From positions 213,150,536-213,214,535 of the forward strand of contig BTPG01000003.1 of assembly GCA_036245525.1 (NCBI GenBank): a stretch of 64,000 bases of DNA, written 5' to 3'. Shown one piece after another: positions 37,101-47,103 of the stretch; position 1 is the first letter of the stretch, and the number at the start of each line of letters is the position of its first letter. This DNA is from Semisulcospira habei (taxonomy: Eukaryota > Mollusca > Gastropoda > Semisulcospiridae). The notes under the pieces are model-generated. The model had not been told where the DNA came from, did no database searches, and was given only the letters and a program-made list of their open reading frames with translations. The translations under genes were made by a program, and so were the position numbers.

Positions 37101-37424
37101 TCCTGTGGCTTCCGAAGACTTCCGGCTTTCACCACAGGACGTCATAAGTCTTCTAGTAGAAGAACCTTCCTCCTCCAGGAAAGGAATTACTGTTAGTCTT
37201 TTCGTCGGCGTTTTTGTAGCTATTTCCTTTTTTGCAGGGTGGGGAAGCTACCCCCACGCCCAACCCCCTTACTAGGAGGACCAGGGGTTTTCTGTCGGGG
37301 TCACCTTTCCTTAGACCATGTTGGTTCACGGCACCTTATTTCATTCGGTGCACCCCTCTCACGAGGGACCCCCTATCCACCACCCAGGAGACGCGCCTCA
37401 ACGCTGTATGGTCCCAGCGCGAGG
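34133..37424 (-). mobile_element. RTE-like non-LTR retrotransposon, full-length copy 2
   Basis: Minus-strand LINE, about 3.29 kb, from the leader start CTCGCGCTGGGACCATACAG (37423) to the (GTAA)n tail (34133-34147). Flanked by the exact 11-bp duplication GTGTCTGGGCT at 34122-34132 and 37425-37435. Very similar to the copy at 5818-9121; differences are scattered substitutions and small indels. Confidence 0.93.
34140..37145 (-). CDS. Endonuclease-reverse transcriptase of RTE-like LINE, intact (1001 aa)
   Basis: Same architecture as the copy at 5827-8841: APE endonuclease (N31, E60, GDFNAKIGED, QIDHI, SDHH) and RT (GKAAGPDGIP, DYEKAFDSVD, VRQGCLLSP, FADD). It keeps GDFNAKIGED and LLAIDWVMK where the first copy has IRED and AINW, so it looks closer to the family consensus. 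It also lacks the 3-residue insertion before FADD. No stops or frameshifts over 1001 codons. Met27 (before GTWN) is an alternative start. Potentially active. Confidence 0.93.
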   Translation of the reverse strand: MTSCGESRKSSEATGPSRLSLYRDTTMGTWNVETMYQSGKAAQIAAEMQKYNLSLLGISEARWTQSGQKRLLSGEMVLYSGHEEENAPHTEGVALMLSPVAQRALMGWEPLGPRIITAAFRTKKKLKLNVIQCYAPTNDSDEEEKQEFYDRLQSAVDKCTERDITIVMGDFNAKIGEDNTGYEEVMGRQGLGSEMSENGERFVDFCALNRLVIGGSIFPHRRIHKATWVSPDHTTENQIDHICISKKFRRSLQDVRVRRGADVASDHHLLTLRMKLKLKKSRTETTRRQRYNVGLLRETGVREEFKLVLSNRFQALQELVNEEEAVTTEQQWKAVREALNSTCKDTVGFRKHHHKDWLSAQTLKKIEARKQKKAAVNNSRTRAAKVRAQGEYSEANREVKRSIRADKRAYTDSLAADAEKAAGSGNMKQLYDITRRLSGKYGHTERPVKDKEGKPIADRADQLDRWAEYFEELLNRPSPPDPPDIQPAETDLPISCDRPSREEIRKAVAFLKNGKAAGPDGIPAESLKADLETTVEMLYPLFGKIWEEEVMPADWKEGYLIKLPKKGDLSKCSNYRGITLLSVPGKVFNRIILERMKSSVDPQLRDQQAGFRKNRSCTDQIATLRIIVEQSLEWSSPLYVNFVDYEKAFDSVDRETLWKLLRHYGVPTKLVRLIKNSYDGMTCRVIHEGQFTRELQVRTGVRQGCLLSPFLFLLAIDWVMKMTTEHRRSGILWTQLDDLDFADDLALLSHTHQQMQDKTTRLADISSQVGLTIHKQKTKTMRLNATREEPVLLAGTPLEEVESFTYLGSIIDKKGGTDADVRARIGKARAAFLQLKKVWSSRELSQHTKVRIFNSNVKAVLLYGAETWRLTKTTVNRVQTFMNSCLRRILKIHWPEKISNVRLWERTEQITAVNETGRRRWEWIGHSLRKPASSITRQALSWNPQGKRKRGRPRNSWRRDLQADIKRLGTTWSRIEGEAQDRSCWRSLVDGLYPGRGDRRK

Positions 37425-37516
37425 GTGTCTGGGCTAGAATGAGTTAAACTGACAAGATGGGATCAACCATGCCCGCAAAATATCAGCTTTTCCGTCACTG
37501 AGTGCATATTTTCACA

Positions 37517-37695
37517 CTCAGCCCATACGGAAAAGGCCATCGGGCCGATATCGCCGGCCGCCGTTGCCGGCCCGCCACGGCCACTGTACGCGGACCAGCG
37601 GCCGCCGACGGCCCGAGCAGACTGGAGCGGCAGTGCGCGGGCCAGCGACGGCCGATGTCGGCCTGACTGATGCCGGCCGCCTTTTGCACTCAGTT
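37517..37695. mobile_element. Family C element, expanded
   Basis: GGAAAAGGCCATCGGGCCGA at the left; GGCCGATGTCGGCC and GGCCGCCTTTTGCACTCAG at the right. The centre is enlarged with further GCCGCCG/CGGCGGC pairings, making this copy about 180 bp rather than about 70. Confidence 0.7.
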
Positions 37696-38147
37696 GGGAG
37701 TTCAGTAGCACAACTGCGGATACTTTTGTAAACTGGCGCCGGCCTCTATGTCAACGGCACTATCAACGTCTTTGACCTAATTCTAATGTCAGCTGAAGCA
37801 CGATGAATCTTATCGCACACTGATTTGCCAATGCCTGAGCCAGCAAGGGGTGCAGTGAATACCTGTCACTGCCGGCCGTCTCAGTGGCAAACCGTCACTG
37901 AGATTCCGACATCAGTCGTTATGAGTTATTTTTAGTTTTACTGGCGCGGGTAAGTGTCTATAATTACCTCTCTATGCTTCCTGACTTGAGAACAATAATA
38001 ATAATAGTACAAGTTTTTACTGATATAGCGCCCTTCCCCACAGGCGGCGGACACTACTGAGCACTGAAGCTCGGTGTGACAATAGTAGAATTTCCTGCCT
38101 CAGTCACTCGGAATTTCCTGTTCAGTCCGTCTGATTGAGTTGTGTGC

Positions 38148-38302
<155 letters not shown>

Positions 38303-38373
38303 TTATGTCCGTATGTCTGCGTAATTTGATGCCCTTCGGGTCACAGTCACATTCCTTCTGCCATTGAAGATAA

Positions 38374-38500
38374 GTAGCGGCTAATCTCTATGTTTGTTTG
38401 TTTGTCTATTTTGACAAAGGGTATTTACCCGAAATATTAATAAATTGTGTTGTACCCGTCTTTTCTAAGCGTGTTTCTTTCTCCGTTGGGTACTTCTTTA
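38374..38500. repeat. Family H segment
   Basis: TGTTTGTTTGTCTATTTTGACAAAGGGT... through TACCCGAAATATTAATAAAT to AAGCGTGTTTCTTTCTCCGT (pieces only). Nearly identical to the right arm of the complete insertion at 54864-55167. Confidence 0.8.
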
Positions 38501-39309
38501 CAGTCACAGCGGCCCGTTCACCCCACGCTTTCCGCGGCATTTTATCCCTTTTTCTGTCCCTATGGCACCGAAGTGATCAGAGACTAGCGCTTTTGCGGCT
38601 TTAGTTAACAAGGACAACAAACAGTAAAAAAAATGTATTCTATCAATACTTTTAATAAAATACGCCACACTATCTCTTCGTGTTTAAAAAGAAAAACAAC
38701 AACTGTCCTTGTATGGAAGAAGGAATATAATTTATTTTAATATTTAATTTCAAGGTTAAGACTCAGGCCCAGCGTAAAAAGTTAAAAATTCGAATTTTGG
38801 ATCTGTATATATACATCATTTGTGATTACAATAAATTTAAAACAAGTTTAAATATTCACAGTAAAAGTTTATATATACATCTACCATGCTTAAAAAATAG
38901 GATTTAATATGGTAACAGCACTGACTTTCTTTATCTATAAATTGGGAAGTACTGAGCTGGATAGCAGAGGCAGGCGCGCCTTTATCACTGACTGACCAAA
39001 TCCAACTCCCCGTCCCCCCGACTGAGACCACTATCTGTGGGAGGCCAGCTGGTTTTACACTATATCTTTTTCTTTTAGGCGTGATCCTGGTCTGACCTGC
39101 TGCTTCACTGTTTATAGATCAGCTGTGCGACGCACACTGTGTCTGCTGGTCTTTACAGAGTACAGACAGGTCGTTCAGACCATGTTATTGGACCTGCCAC
39201 AATACAAGGGTTGGTTTATTCAGTTTTATGTCCTGGCACTAGCACAGAAGTGATCGGGGACTAGCATTTGGTCTTTTTATTACAAAGGAGACCACACTTG
39301 ACTATGCGA

Positions 39310-39660
39310 CTACGCTCGCCTCGTAGCTACGATTTTGCTTTGTCTCGCCGGCTCGGCATTCCGCCATGCCGGATCCGTTTATTCCGCAGCATGTGACCCA
39401 TTCAGAGCGACGATCGCCCGCGCCGTGTGAGCTGTAGAGCCACGTGTTACCTGGCCCGCGCGCCGCGTGCGAGCGCAAGAACCGCATTGGATGTAGCTTC
39501 GCGGGCATCGAATGTACTGAACGCGTCCTGCACAACAAAGAGGCTGGCTGGCTTTTAAAGATGGCGACGATGACTAAACAGAAACGTGCTGTTGAAACTG
39601 AAAGCGATGAGGCGGAGAACAAAAAGGAAAGTTGCGACGCAGAAGTACCGGTCGGTATGT
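39310..39660 (+). promoter_or_regulatory. GC-rich, CpG-containing block upstream of a candidate first exon
   Basis: 39410-39540 has many CG dinucleotides (e.g. GCCCGCGCGCCGCGTGCGAG) in otherwise AT-rich surroundings, then an AAGATGGCGACGATG start context at 39558. It could be a promoter plus first exon. This is compositional evidence only. Confidence 0.35.
39561..39654 (+). CDS. Candidate first coding exon, unknown gene
   Basis: From ATG at 39561 the frame reads MATMTKQKRAVETESDEAEN and continues lysine/acidic-rich for 31 codons to a strong donor-like GTATGT at 39655 (one base left over). The charged composition and GC-rich leader look like a real N-terminus, but I recognise no family and found no matching downstream exon. 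It does not join the bZIP exon at 44745 in frame: this exon leaves one base over, where two would be needed. Could also be a chance ORF. Confidence 0.28.
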
Positions 39661-39849
39661 CATTTACTATAATGTTGAGTGCCGCGTTCGTTCTCAATCA
39701 GCAGAATGCTTTTTTTCACTGTATTATATGCAGATGCAGCATGCCAGACCGCCGATCAGCCGGTTTTCGGCAGTCTCAAACAGCATGGCGTTTGGCTTAT
39801 CATTAGTCTGGACCGGGGCACACGGTGGCATGAGCGAGCTTACTAAACT

Positions 39850-39906
39850 ATAGCGGAGCACCTTGCTTAGTGGCTGGCGCAGGACTAAGCTAGCTCATGC
39901 AACCGG
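39850..39906. repeat. Family J, one arm
   Basis: GCGGAGCACCTTGCTTAGTGGC..GCAGGACTAAGCTAGC matches the right arm of the complete family J hairpin at 44595-44707 (in part). The other arm is absent. Confidence 0.65.
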
Positions 39907-39939
39907 CTCCGGCTGTTCGCGGCTCCGGCCTTTGTAGCG

Positions 39940-40200
39940 AGGTTATACTGATTTGCAACGATGAACGACTTCCCTGCGGACGAACGAAAACGAACTCGGA
40001 AATCACGGCGGATGTCAGGCTTGTTCCATAAGCATAGACGGCACTCCAATCACATCCAGAGGCATAGGGCAAACCCACTTATAGATCAATGGATGATGTT
40101 GAGTCAGTGTTGTCTATGCTTATGGTTGAGATGAGTGTCCGCCGTGACTGACTTCGCTCTTGTTTGTTGTTGGAAGTCGTTTGTAACAAACAAAACCTCA
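39940..40200. mobile_element. Family A element with long terminal inverted repeats, diverged
   Basis: Left GAGGTTATACTGATTTGC with AACGACTTCC and CGGAAATCACGGCGGA. Right TCCGCCGTGACTGACTTCG, GGAAGTCGTTTG and AACAAACAAAACCTC. The centre contains CCAGAGGCATAG but no proper hairpin. Parallels 12694-12940. Confidence 0.65.
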
Positions 40201-40570
40201 GGATTAGAGTCATCATAATTATATCGCCTAGGCGAACGCCGCCTCATGAGAACACGTAGGCATCTATCATTCCTCTGTCAATAACATTTGGCCGGCTCCC
40301 AAAAACTCCGGGCAGGAAGATGGCGTCAGAGAGTCGGCCCAAGCGATACAGTGGGTGCGAAATAAAAATAGACAGACTCTCGCTTGCACCTGCTCGCCCC
40401 GGGCAGACTCAGTACACACAGGTCACTGTTTTTCTAGTGTGGGTAAACAGGACTAAGTCACTGTCTTTCCTCTAGAACTAGAGTTTTGTTTCATATTTCT
40501 TTTTATTTATTTATTTTTTTTTTTTGGTGTGCAATACTTAAAACTAATAAATGTACTGAAAAAAACATTC

Positions 40571-41077
40571 AGTGTGTAAAAGGGTATCCCCCCACCCGGG
40601 TCTGCCCTGGGGGACTTGGGTGGGGTTAGGTATTTTTTAGTTCCCAGGGTCACCCTGGTCAGCCCCACAGGGTGGGTTTTTCTCTCTATTCTGGGGCATG
40701 TGTTTCTGTCTACCCTTTGTCCATTCACCTGTATTTGCCTTTTTAAAACTCTCCCTACTGTCTGCACTGCCTGTAGCTCTTGATATTGGATGTGTGTTGC
40801 TAAATGGTCTTAGCTTTATTTATGCCCCATGTTGTAGGTTTATTTAATGTATTTGACCGGCTGGCGACATACATTCAATTTTCTGTTTAGTTTTTTTTCA
40901 CAATCAGTGCAGGCACGTCCTGAGAAAGCCTTGTTGCTGTCGGGACGTTAAGCAATGTACAATCAATGTAAAAGGGTATCGGGCCGACACTATCCGCCGC
41001 CGTTGGCCCGCGCACGGTCGTGCGCGGGCCAACGCCGGCTGATGTCGGCCCGACGGCCTTTAGCGCACTGGGGAAGC
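40571..41077. mobile_element. Family C hairpin split by an S element
   Basis: Left stub AGTGTGTAAAAGGGTATC (40571-40588); right part from 40967 resumes with the duplicated TGTAAAAGGGTATC and GGGCCGACACTATCCGCCGC.. to GGCCTTTAGCGCACTGGGG. Removing the S element restores a family C hairpin. Confidence 0.85.
40589..40966 (+). mobile_element. S element copy 2
   Basis: 378 bp, flanked by the 14-bp duplication TGTAAAAGGGTATC (40575-40588, 40967-40980). Starts CCCCCACCCGGGTCTGCCC and ends GACGTTAAGCAATGTACAAT. The internal T-run is short here, as against more than 30 T in copies 1 and 3. Confidence 0.9.
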
Positions 41078-42208
41078 GGTACAAAGCTGGCCGTGAAATA
41101 CTGAAACTTAACCGCAGCGATTTAAACTGATATTCCCAGAGGCTTGCCGACTGACTTAAATCTTGAAAGATGCACATCCGTAGGTGTCAGGCTTGTACTG
41201 ACAGTGGCACACTAACACCGGAGATATTTCTATACACACACAGGCTGGAGATGCTCCTCATTTACTTACACCGGCGCACACTCCACTACTGACGCAAGTA
41301 CACACGGTCATGCTTACACACGTGGCGTGGCGCCAAAAACATGTCGGCTGCAGCGTTGCGTTAGCCGCGAAAGGAAACGCGCGACGATGTCGTAATTGTT
41401 TTTATTACTTAGTTTTCACCAATGACATACGTGGCTGGCTATTTTTAGCACGGTACGCATCGCATCAACCTCTCTTAGCTGCATAGCGCCGGGTCTTGCG
41501 CGATACGTTCACTCTGCTGTTTGCAGCTCGCTATTCTTCTTTTGAGCTAAACTGAGCCGCTTCCTGCCGCGAAGGACAGTTGTTTCTCAGTCTTGTCCGT
41601 AAATCATGCGACCTTTCATGAGCCTCTTACTTTTACTTTTTTTCTAACAGGGGACCCGAAGGGCCCCGTACTTTGGAAAAAGTATTTTTCGAGCCGCCAA
41701 GCGAACTGACCCCACAAATTATAAATAAAATCAAACGACTTACTAATTAATCATTTAATTAATTAATTATCCGCTGCAGTCAACCTTAATCGTTTGCCGC
41801 TCCGTGATTTGGAATTTTCGGCGAAAAGCTACAAGGCACATAGTCTCGGACCAGCACACGTCTGCCCGGCTGTGGAGACAAAAGCCAGCAAAGGACCTCG
41901 GACCGCATCGGCCCGAAGGTCTTGTCCCACTGGGGAAGTCCATTAGTTTGACAAGCAAGATGTCCATAGTTAGTATTATGACGAATCAGCATTTTTTTCG
42001 GGGAAGAAACCCAACTGAGAGAGACTGAAACGCGCCTAGAAATGACAGTTACAACAAGTTTATTAATAATACTATTTTGGATTAAAAAAAAAATCCCTTT
42101 CCCTACAATTACAATTCCTCATATCTTATCGTTGCTTCTTTCATGACAACTGAGAAAGTTGCCATTGAAGTGTGTACATGTTTGTCTATTTTTAAAAAGT
42201 TACGAAAT
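41078..42208. other. No gene recognised
   Basis: Unique DNA with a weak family C-like phrase at 41865-41938. No coding sequence I can support. Confidence 0.4.
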
Positions 42209-42428
42209 ATAACTCATTCTGTCCGGTACACACTAAAACGAGATTATGGCTCGACCATGATAGTTCAAGGGTGGTGGCAGAATAGCTTGGCGCCTGTAGG
42301 CGCCAAGCTATTCTGCCACCGCCCTTGAACTATCATGGTAGAGCTTTCCCCTGAATTGTATTTGTAACGATTTCCCCAGAGGATAAGCCCAAAATTTGGG
42401 TATTTCTTACCTCGGGCACAATGAGTTA
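42209..42428. mobile_element. Family B MITE
   Basis: ATAACTCATTCTGTCCGG at the left and CGGGCACAATGAGTTAA at the right. The inner palindrome is almost perfect (CGACCATGATAGTTCAAGGG...). The right TTAA is intact. Confidence 0.88.
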
Positions 42429-42665
42429 ATAAATTATGTTGTAACTGCTACTTCTAAGCGTGTTTCTTTCTCCGGCGTTGTACACGCTTGGCAATCACTT
42501 TCTCCTCTGGATTGCGATTTTACGAAATGGCATTTACTGCATGTTTTCCGCCACAGGGGCAGATTTCCTCGGCTACATTTGTTCTTTTCCAGTTTACTGT
42601 CCCACTGGCACTAAATAAAAGTGATCGAGGACAAGTCGTTTGGGCGTGGTTTTTAAGCAGTCTTG
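42429..42665. repeat. Family H segment (diverged)
   Basis: AATAAATTATGTTGTAACTGC and TCTAAGCGTGTTTCTTTCTCC, then CACGCTTGGCAATCACTTTC. It begins at the TTAA end of the preceding family B element. Confidence 0.6.
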
Positions 42666-42826
42666 GCGTAGGTTTCCTTCAATTGTGAACGGCTACAATC
42701 GCGGCTACACGCACAGTGCGACCAATCGATACTCGCAGCTGTCCGTTCTAAACTTCTGCTGACTGCGCGTTTTCTTGACAATGATCGTATGAAGCCATTC
42801 GGCGTTTAGTAACTCGAGAGTCTTTT

Positions 42827-42918
42827 TTAATCCTTTGGATGTCTGTAGCGGTTTTTGTCGCAACGATTCCTGTAGGAATGATCGTGACAGAAAGCGCTGC
42901 TGACAGCCAAAGGGTTAA
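42827..42918. mobile_element. Family D MITE, TTAA-bounded
   Basis: TTAATCCTTTGGATGTCTGT to GCTGACAGCCAAAGGGTTAA, 92 bp, inner CGATTCCTGTAGGAATGATCG stem. TTAA at both ends. Confidence 0.88.
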
Positions 42919-42956
42919 TATTTTCTTTTCATGCAGTATCGGTTCACTCATGTCCT

Positions 42957-43264
42957 TTAACCCATTAAGTCCTGAGGCTGATTTTCTTTTCAAATGTGTG
43001 CATTGTCCTCAGTGGAGAGCACTGTCTGTTGCTGCTGCCTTTCAGTCCCCCCAACGCCCAGTTCGGGCAAGGGACTGATGATGATGATGATGATTGTCCT
43101 ATGAAGGCTACATGACCGATTAGGAGGCAGAACAACCACTTTAGTTCAAGGGTGGAGCCTGAATAGCTTGGGACCTCAGAGCGCCAAGCTGCTCTGGCAC
43201 TACCCTTAAACTACCGTTGTCAAGTTTATTTCATACAATAGGGTATCAGGTTGTAAAGAGTTAA
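42957..43264. mobile_element. Family B-like MITE, 308 bp
   Basis: TTAACCCATTAAGTCCTG at the left, GTTGTAAAGAGTTAA at the right. The diverged inner palindrome starts CCACTTTAGTTCAAGGGTGG. A (GAT)n run and extra sequence sit in the left half. Resembles the intron copy at 45003-45217. Confidence 0.7.
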
Positions 43265-43481
43265 AAAGGAAAAGGAACACTACCACCGCCGATATCTTCG
43301 CGTGTTTGTTCCATTTCATTTGTTTCTGAAGGTTAAAGTACCATTACGCACAAATCTGATTATGCATTTCAGCAGCAATTGTGTTTGTTATGGATTGTCG
43401 ACACACCTAGTGAACTTTAACAGCAGTTGGGGCACGCAGCAAAAGCACACGCGTAATCGCACTTATTTATTCTGCCCAGCA

Positions 43482-43777
43482 CCCCAACCCGGGTCTGCCC
43501 TGGGGGACTTGGGTGGGTTAACTACTTTTTAGTTCCCAGGGTCAACCTAGTCAGCCCCACAGGCTGGGGTTTCCCCTCTATTCTGGGGCATGTGTTTCTG
43601 TCTACCCTTGGTCCATTCACCTGTATTTTCCTTTTTTAAACTCTCCCTACTGTCTGCGCTGCCTGTAGTTCTTGATATTGGACGTGTGTTGCTAAATGGC
43701 TTTAGCTTTATTTAGGCCCAATGTCGTAGGTTTATTTAACATATTGGACCGGCTGGCGACATATATTCAATATTCTG

Positions 43778-43808
<31 letters not shown>

Positions 43809-43875
43809 CCCCCACACGCAGTGCAGGCACGTCCTGAGAAAGCCTTGTTGCTGTCGGGACTTTAAGCAATGTAAA
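43482..43875 (+). mobile_element. S element copy 3
   Basis: 394 bp between exact 11-bp duplications TCTGCCCAGCA (43471-43481, 43876-43886). Starts CCCCAACCCGGGTCTGCCC and ends GGGACTTTAAGCAATGTAAA. Contains a 30-base T-run. Confidence 0.9.
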
Positions 43876-44103
43876 TCTGCCCAGCAGTTAGCGTGTCAAT
43901 CTATTTTTAACTTTTTCTCGTGCTGAAAGCGTTGTACTTATAGAACGGAGTAGACTCATTGTCAAATTACTTGTTATCAAAACGACGTGTGCTGAACTGG
44001 ATTGTCCTGTGTCTAAATGAACCATAGCTAGACCTGTGTGTAGCGTTTCGTAACCATCTGTTATTGAAGTGTATCTTTGAACAGTGACGGCGGTAGTGGG
44101 CCT

Positions 44104-44426
44104 TTAAACCCTTTGGCTGTCAGTAGCGGTTTTGTCCTGATGATTCCTGCAGGAATGACAACACCCTGCAGGAATGATAACACCCTGACATCCAGCAGGA
44201 AATAACAACACCCTGACATCCTGCAGGATTAACAACACCCTGACATCCAGCAGGAATAACAACACCCTAACATCCTGCAGGAATAACACCCTGACATCCT
44301 GCAGGAATAACAACACCCTGACATTAGCAGGAATAACAACACCCTGACATCCTGCAGGAATAACAACACCCTGACATCCTGCAGGAAGCACCACGACCAA
44401 AAGCGCTAGCGACAGCCAAAGAGTTA
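44104..44426. mobile_element. Family D MITE expanded by an internal minisatellite
   Basis: Ends TTAAACCCTTTGGCTGTCAG and CTAGCGACAGCCAAAGAGTTA match family D. The normal short centre (GATTCCTGCAGGAATGA) has grown into about nine 26-27-bp units (ACACCCTGACATCCTGCAGG..) at 44138-44392. Confidence 0.85.
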
Positions 44427-44481
44427 CGGATACGCGGCGGTTCGCCGCGTATCCGAAAGCGGCACGTCTCGAATGAGTTAA
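44427..44481. repeat. GC-rich short hairpin with TTAA end
   Basis: CGGATACGCGGCG-GTT-CGCCGCGTATCCG is a perfect stem at 44427-44455. GAATGAGTTAA at 44471-44481 resembles family B right ends. Confidence 0.65.
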
Positions 44482-44594
44482 GCTATTATACCAACAGGCA
44501 AAACAAGCAGTGGAGGATATAATGTATGTCGTACACATGCCAGCGGAAGCCACCTAGCGGTGGACGAAAAAAACACGGTTACTTCCCCCTGGAA

Positions 44595-44707
44595 CCAGTT
44601 GCGTAAGCGAGCTTAGTCCTGCTCCAGCCACTAAGCAAGGTGCACCTCTATAAGCGGCGCACCTTGCTTAGTGGCTGGTGCAGGACTAAGCTTGCTTATG
44701 CAACTGG
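44595..44707. mobile_element. Family J hairpin, next to the bZIP exon
   Basis: 49-bp arms: CCAGTTGCGTAAGCGAGCTT.. (44595-44643) and ..AAGCTTGCTTATGCAACTGG (44659-44707), with few mismatches. It ends 38 bp before the first recognised bZIP exon. Confidence 0.88.
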
Positions 44708-44745
44708 TGAGGACAATAAATTGTACTTTCGAGGTTGTTTGCAGC

Positions 44746-44961
44746 ATGCTGTCACCGGAACACTACGGGGCGGGGCTGTCGGACGAGCGTGGGGTGGGCA
44801 ACCCGGGGCTGTCGGACGAGCGTGGGGTGGGCAACCCGTGGCTGCCAGACGAGAACTCCAACGACCTCATGCCCAAGCTGGGGCACCGCCGCGCCAAACG
44901 CATCATCCCTGACGACGAGAAGGACGATAAATACTGGGAGAAACGGAAGCGGAACAACATG
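44746..44961 (+). CDS. bZIP gene, first recognised coding exon
   Basis: Starts MLSPEHYGAG and ends in the basic region (RKRNNM) at ATG|GTGAGG. Contains a 30-bp tandem duplication encoding GLSDERGVGNP twice (residues about 10-31). The preceding GAGGTTGTTTGCAG is a plausible splice acceptor at 44744, so exon sequence probably starts at 44745. Confidence 0.85.
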
Positions 44962-47064
44962 GTGAGGACACGCGTAAAGCCATTGTTCAATTGCTGTATA
45001 ACAACCCATTACGTCCGAAGTCTGATTATTTGGGGTAAAATTTGTTAATTGTCCTATAAAGGCAACATTACAGATTAGGAGATAGATTATCCATTTTAGT
45101 TGAAGGGTGGTGCTAGAATTGGCGTCTCAGGCGCCAAGCTATTCTGGCACCACCCTTGAACTACCACAGTCAAATCAGTTTCAGGCAGTAGTGTATCAGT
45201 GAGGATGAAAATGGTTAATAAAAGGCTATTCTTGTTGAAAATAACAAGCATGTAGAAAAAACTTATGTCACGCAGTTGCCGGATGGAGATTTAGCGATAC
45301 AATTTTTCTTCCTGCCAGTTTACAGAAAAGTTGGCAAATCTACAATATGTAAATTAGTATTATCTTAGTCAAGTCGTGATGATGTCTTACTTGTGTGTTT
45401 GTTTCTGTGCGCCAAAGGAAATTTTCCATTTTATGTACGGTCATTTGATAGACAATGAAATTCAATTCAAATTTCAATTCAACTGAAAAGTGATGTGAAC
45501 GAAACAAGACCAAAACAAATTATTAAAAAAAAAAAACACACACAAAAAAACAAACAAACAAACAAAAAAAAAAAACCACCCGCACAAAACAAAACAAAAA
45601 AAGCCCGCACAAAATAACAACATAAAACCAACCAAAAAAAACAACCCACAAACAAACAAAAAAAAACCAAAACAACCTCACACAAAAAAAGGTGAACAGA
45701 GAGTTATGGTGGTGGTTGTTTGGCGTGAATTTATCAGCAATTCTCCGACTTTCACCCCCGCAGGCGGCCAAGCGGTCTCGCGAGATCAAGCGCCAGTTGG
45801 AGGTGGACATACGTAACAAGGTGGGCTACCTGGAAGAAGACAACGCTTTGCTGCGGAAAGAGGTGATGATGATCAAAGCCAGGTTCGGCATGCCCATGGA
45901 CCAGAGCGTGCTGACCCCAGAGGAGCGAGCCCAATGTCTTCAGGTGAGAACATACACCTGTATGCCCTGACGAGCACAAGAAATGCGACGCTTTTTTGGA
46001 ATCGTCGGAAACACTTCAACCTTTCAGATGATTCCGAAAATGTCGCATTTGTTTTGCTCGTCAGTATGTGATAACACACTTCAATACTATACACAACTTC
46101 ATAAGCTTTAGTTAACTGTTTTATTGCTGAGAAAATGACACGCCAACCGGCGGCAAGTGGTATAGATCCTCATGAGCCCCCGCAGTTGCGGGGGCTCATG
46201 AGGATCTATACCTCTTGCTGAAACCACAGCGTGTCCATGTTCCGTTTACGGCTGGGGATCTGTGACGTTGAATTACATCATATAAAACATGTTCCAATAT
46301 AGAACCTGCGTCCACTGGCGACGAAAGGGTTAATACGTCGCCGAGTAGACCGGTTAGGCGGTGTTTTGCCTTATGTAGCGGGTACAGTTCCGGCAAATTC
46401 ACGTGCCGCACGAATTTGTCATGCCAGACGGACCCCCGCGCAGTCACGCATTTTTTTTTGTAACCGACTGACTCAGCGGACATGAGGCCTTGTCTGTCTC
46501 TCCTCCTCATAGAGCGATGGTTTGCGGGTGTTACAATGTACAGGACCAGGTTTTGTAACCTGCGGCTGCCCATCTGGTGGAATTCAGTCAGTTTGAGGGG
46601 TAGCTGGGCGCCTTGTCATAACTGCCACCTGTTTGGGAACGATGGTTCTAAGAAGAGAAAGTTTATGATTGATGTTTGATCATCTCTAGCCTAGCTCTTG
46701 TACTGTTGACAACAGTCGAAAATGTCGGAAGCTTGAATTATTAATTTTGTGCCGGTGTGGAGCAAGTGGAACAATAACTAACGCGTGTTTTGTGTTTTTT
46801 TTTTTTACTAAGTAGTATTTTTGCAAGTTGTGATAAACCACTAATTTTCAGATGGGTGGGTATAGGTTATAAAGCGTTGGATTATGTGGTGTGGGCAGAC
46901 AACTGCCCTCCGGCCCACGACGGCCATAGCGGGCCCGCACACTGCTGTTCACACGCCCGCTGTGACCGTCGTGGGCCCCTAAAACGTTTTGCTACTGGAG
47001 TGTGATATGTGTGTGTATAATGTGTTTGTGTGTGTATATATGTGTGTTTGTTTGTGTGTGTGTT

Positions 47065-47103
<39 letters not shown>

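Larger units (their letters stand above)
33934..37447. mobile_element. Family B MITE split by an RTE-like LINE
   Basis: The left part 33934-34132 begins TTAACTCATTCTACCCC and includes the whole palindrome. The right part 37425-37447 ends CTAGAATGAGTTAA. Removing the LINE (34133-37424) and one copy of GTGTCTGGGCT gives a normal-length family B element of about 210 bp. Confidence 0.9.

Noticed and set aside
39302..39697. Minus-strand open frame of 131 codons
   Set aside because: Lies over the GC-rich block, opposite the better-supported candidate exon; no family features.
39561..44961. Direct splicing of the 39561-39654 candidate exon to the bZIP exon at 44745
   Set aside because: The candidate exon leaves one base over, whereas the bZIP frame after the 44744 acceptor needs two; direct joining would read the wrong frame.
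45473..45819. Phe/Leu/Val-rich minus-strand frames in bZIP intron 1
   Set aside because: They translate an A/C-rich intronic stretch ((AAAC)n-like); low complexity, not membrane proteins.
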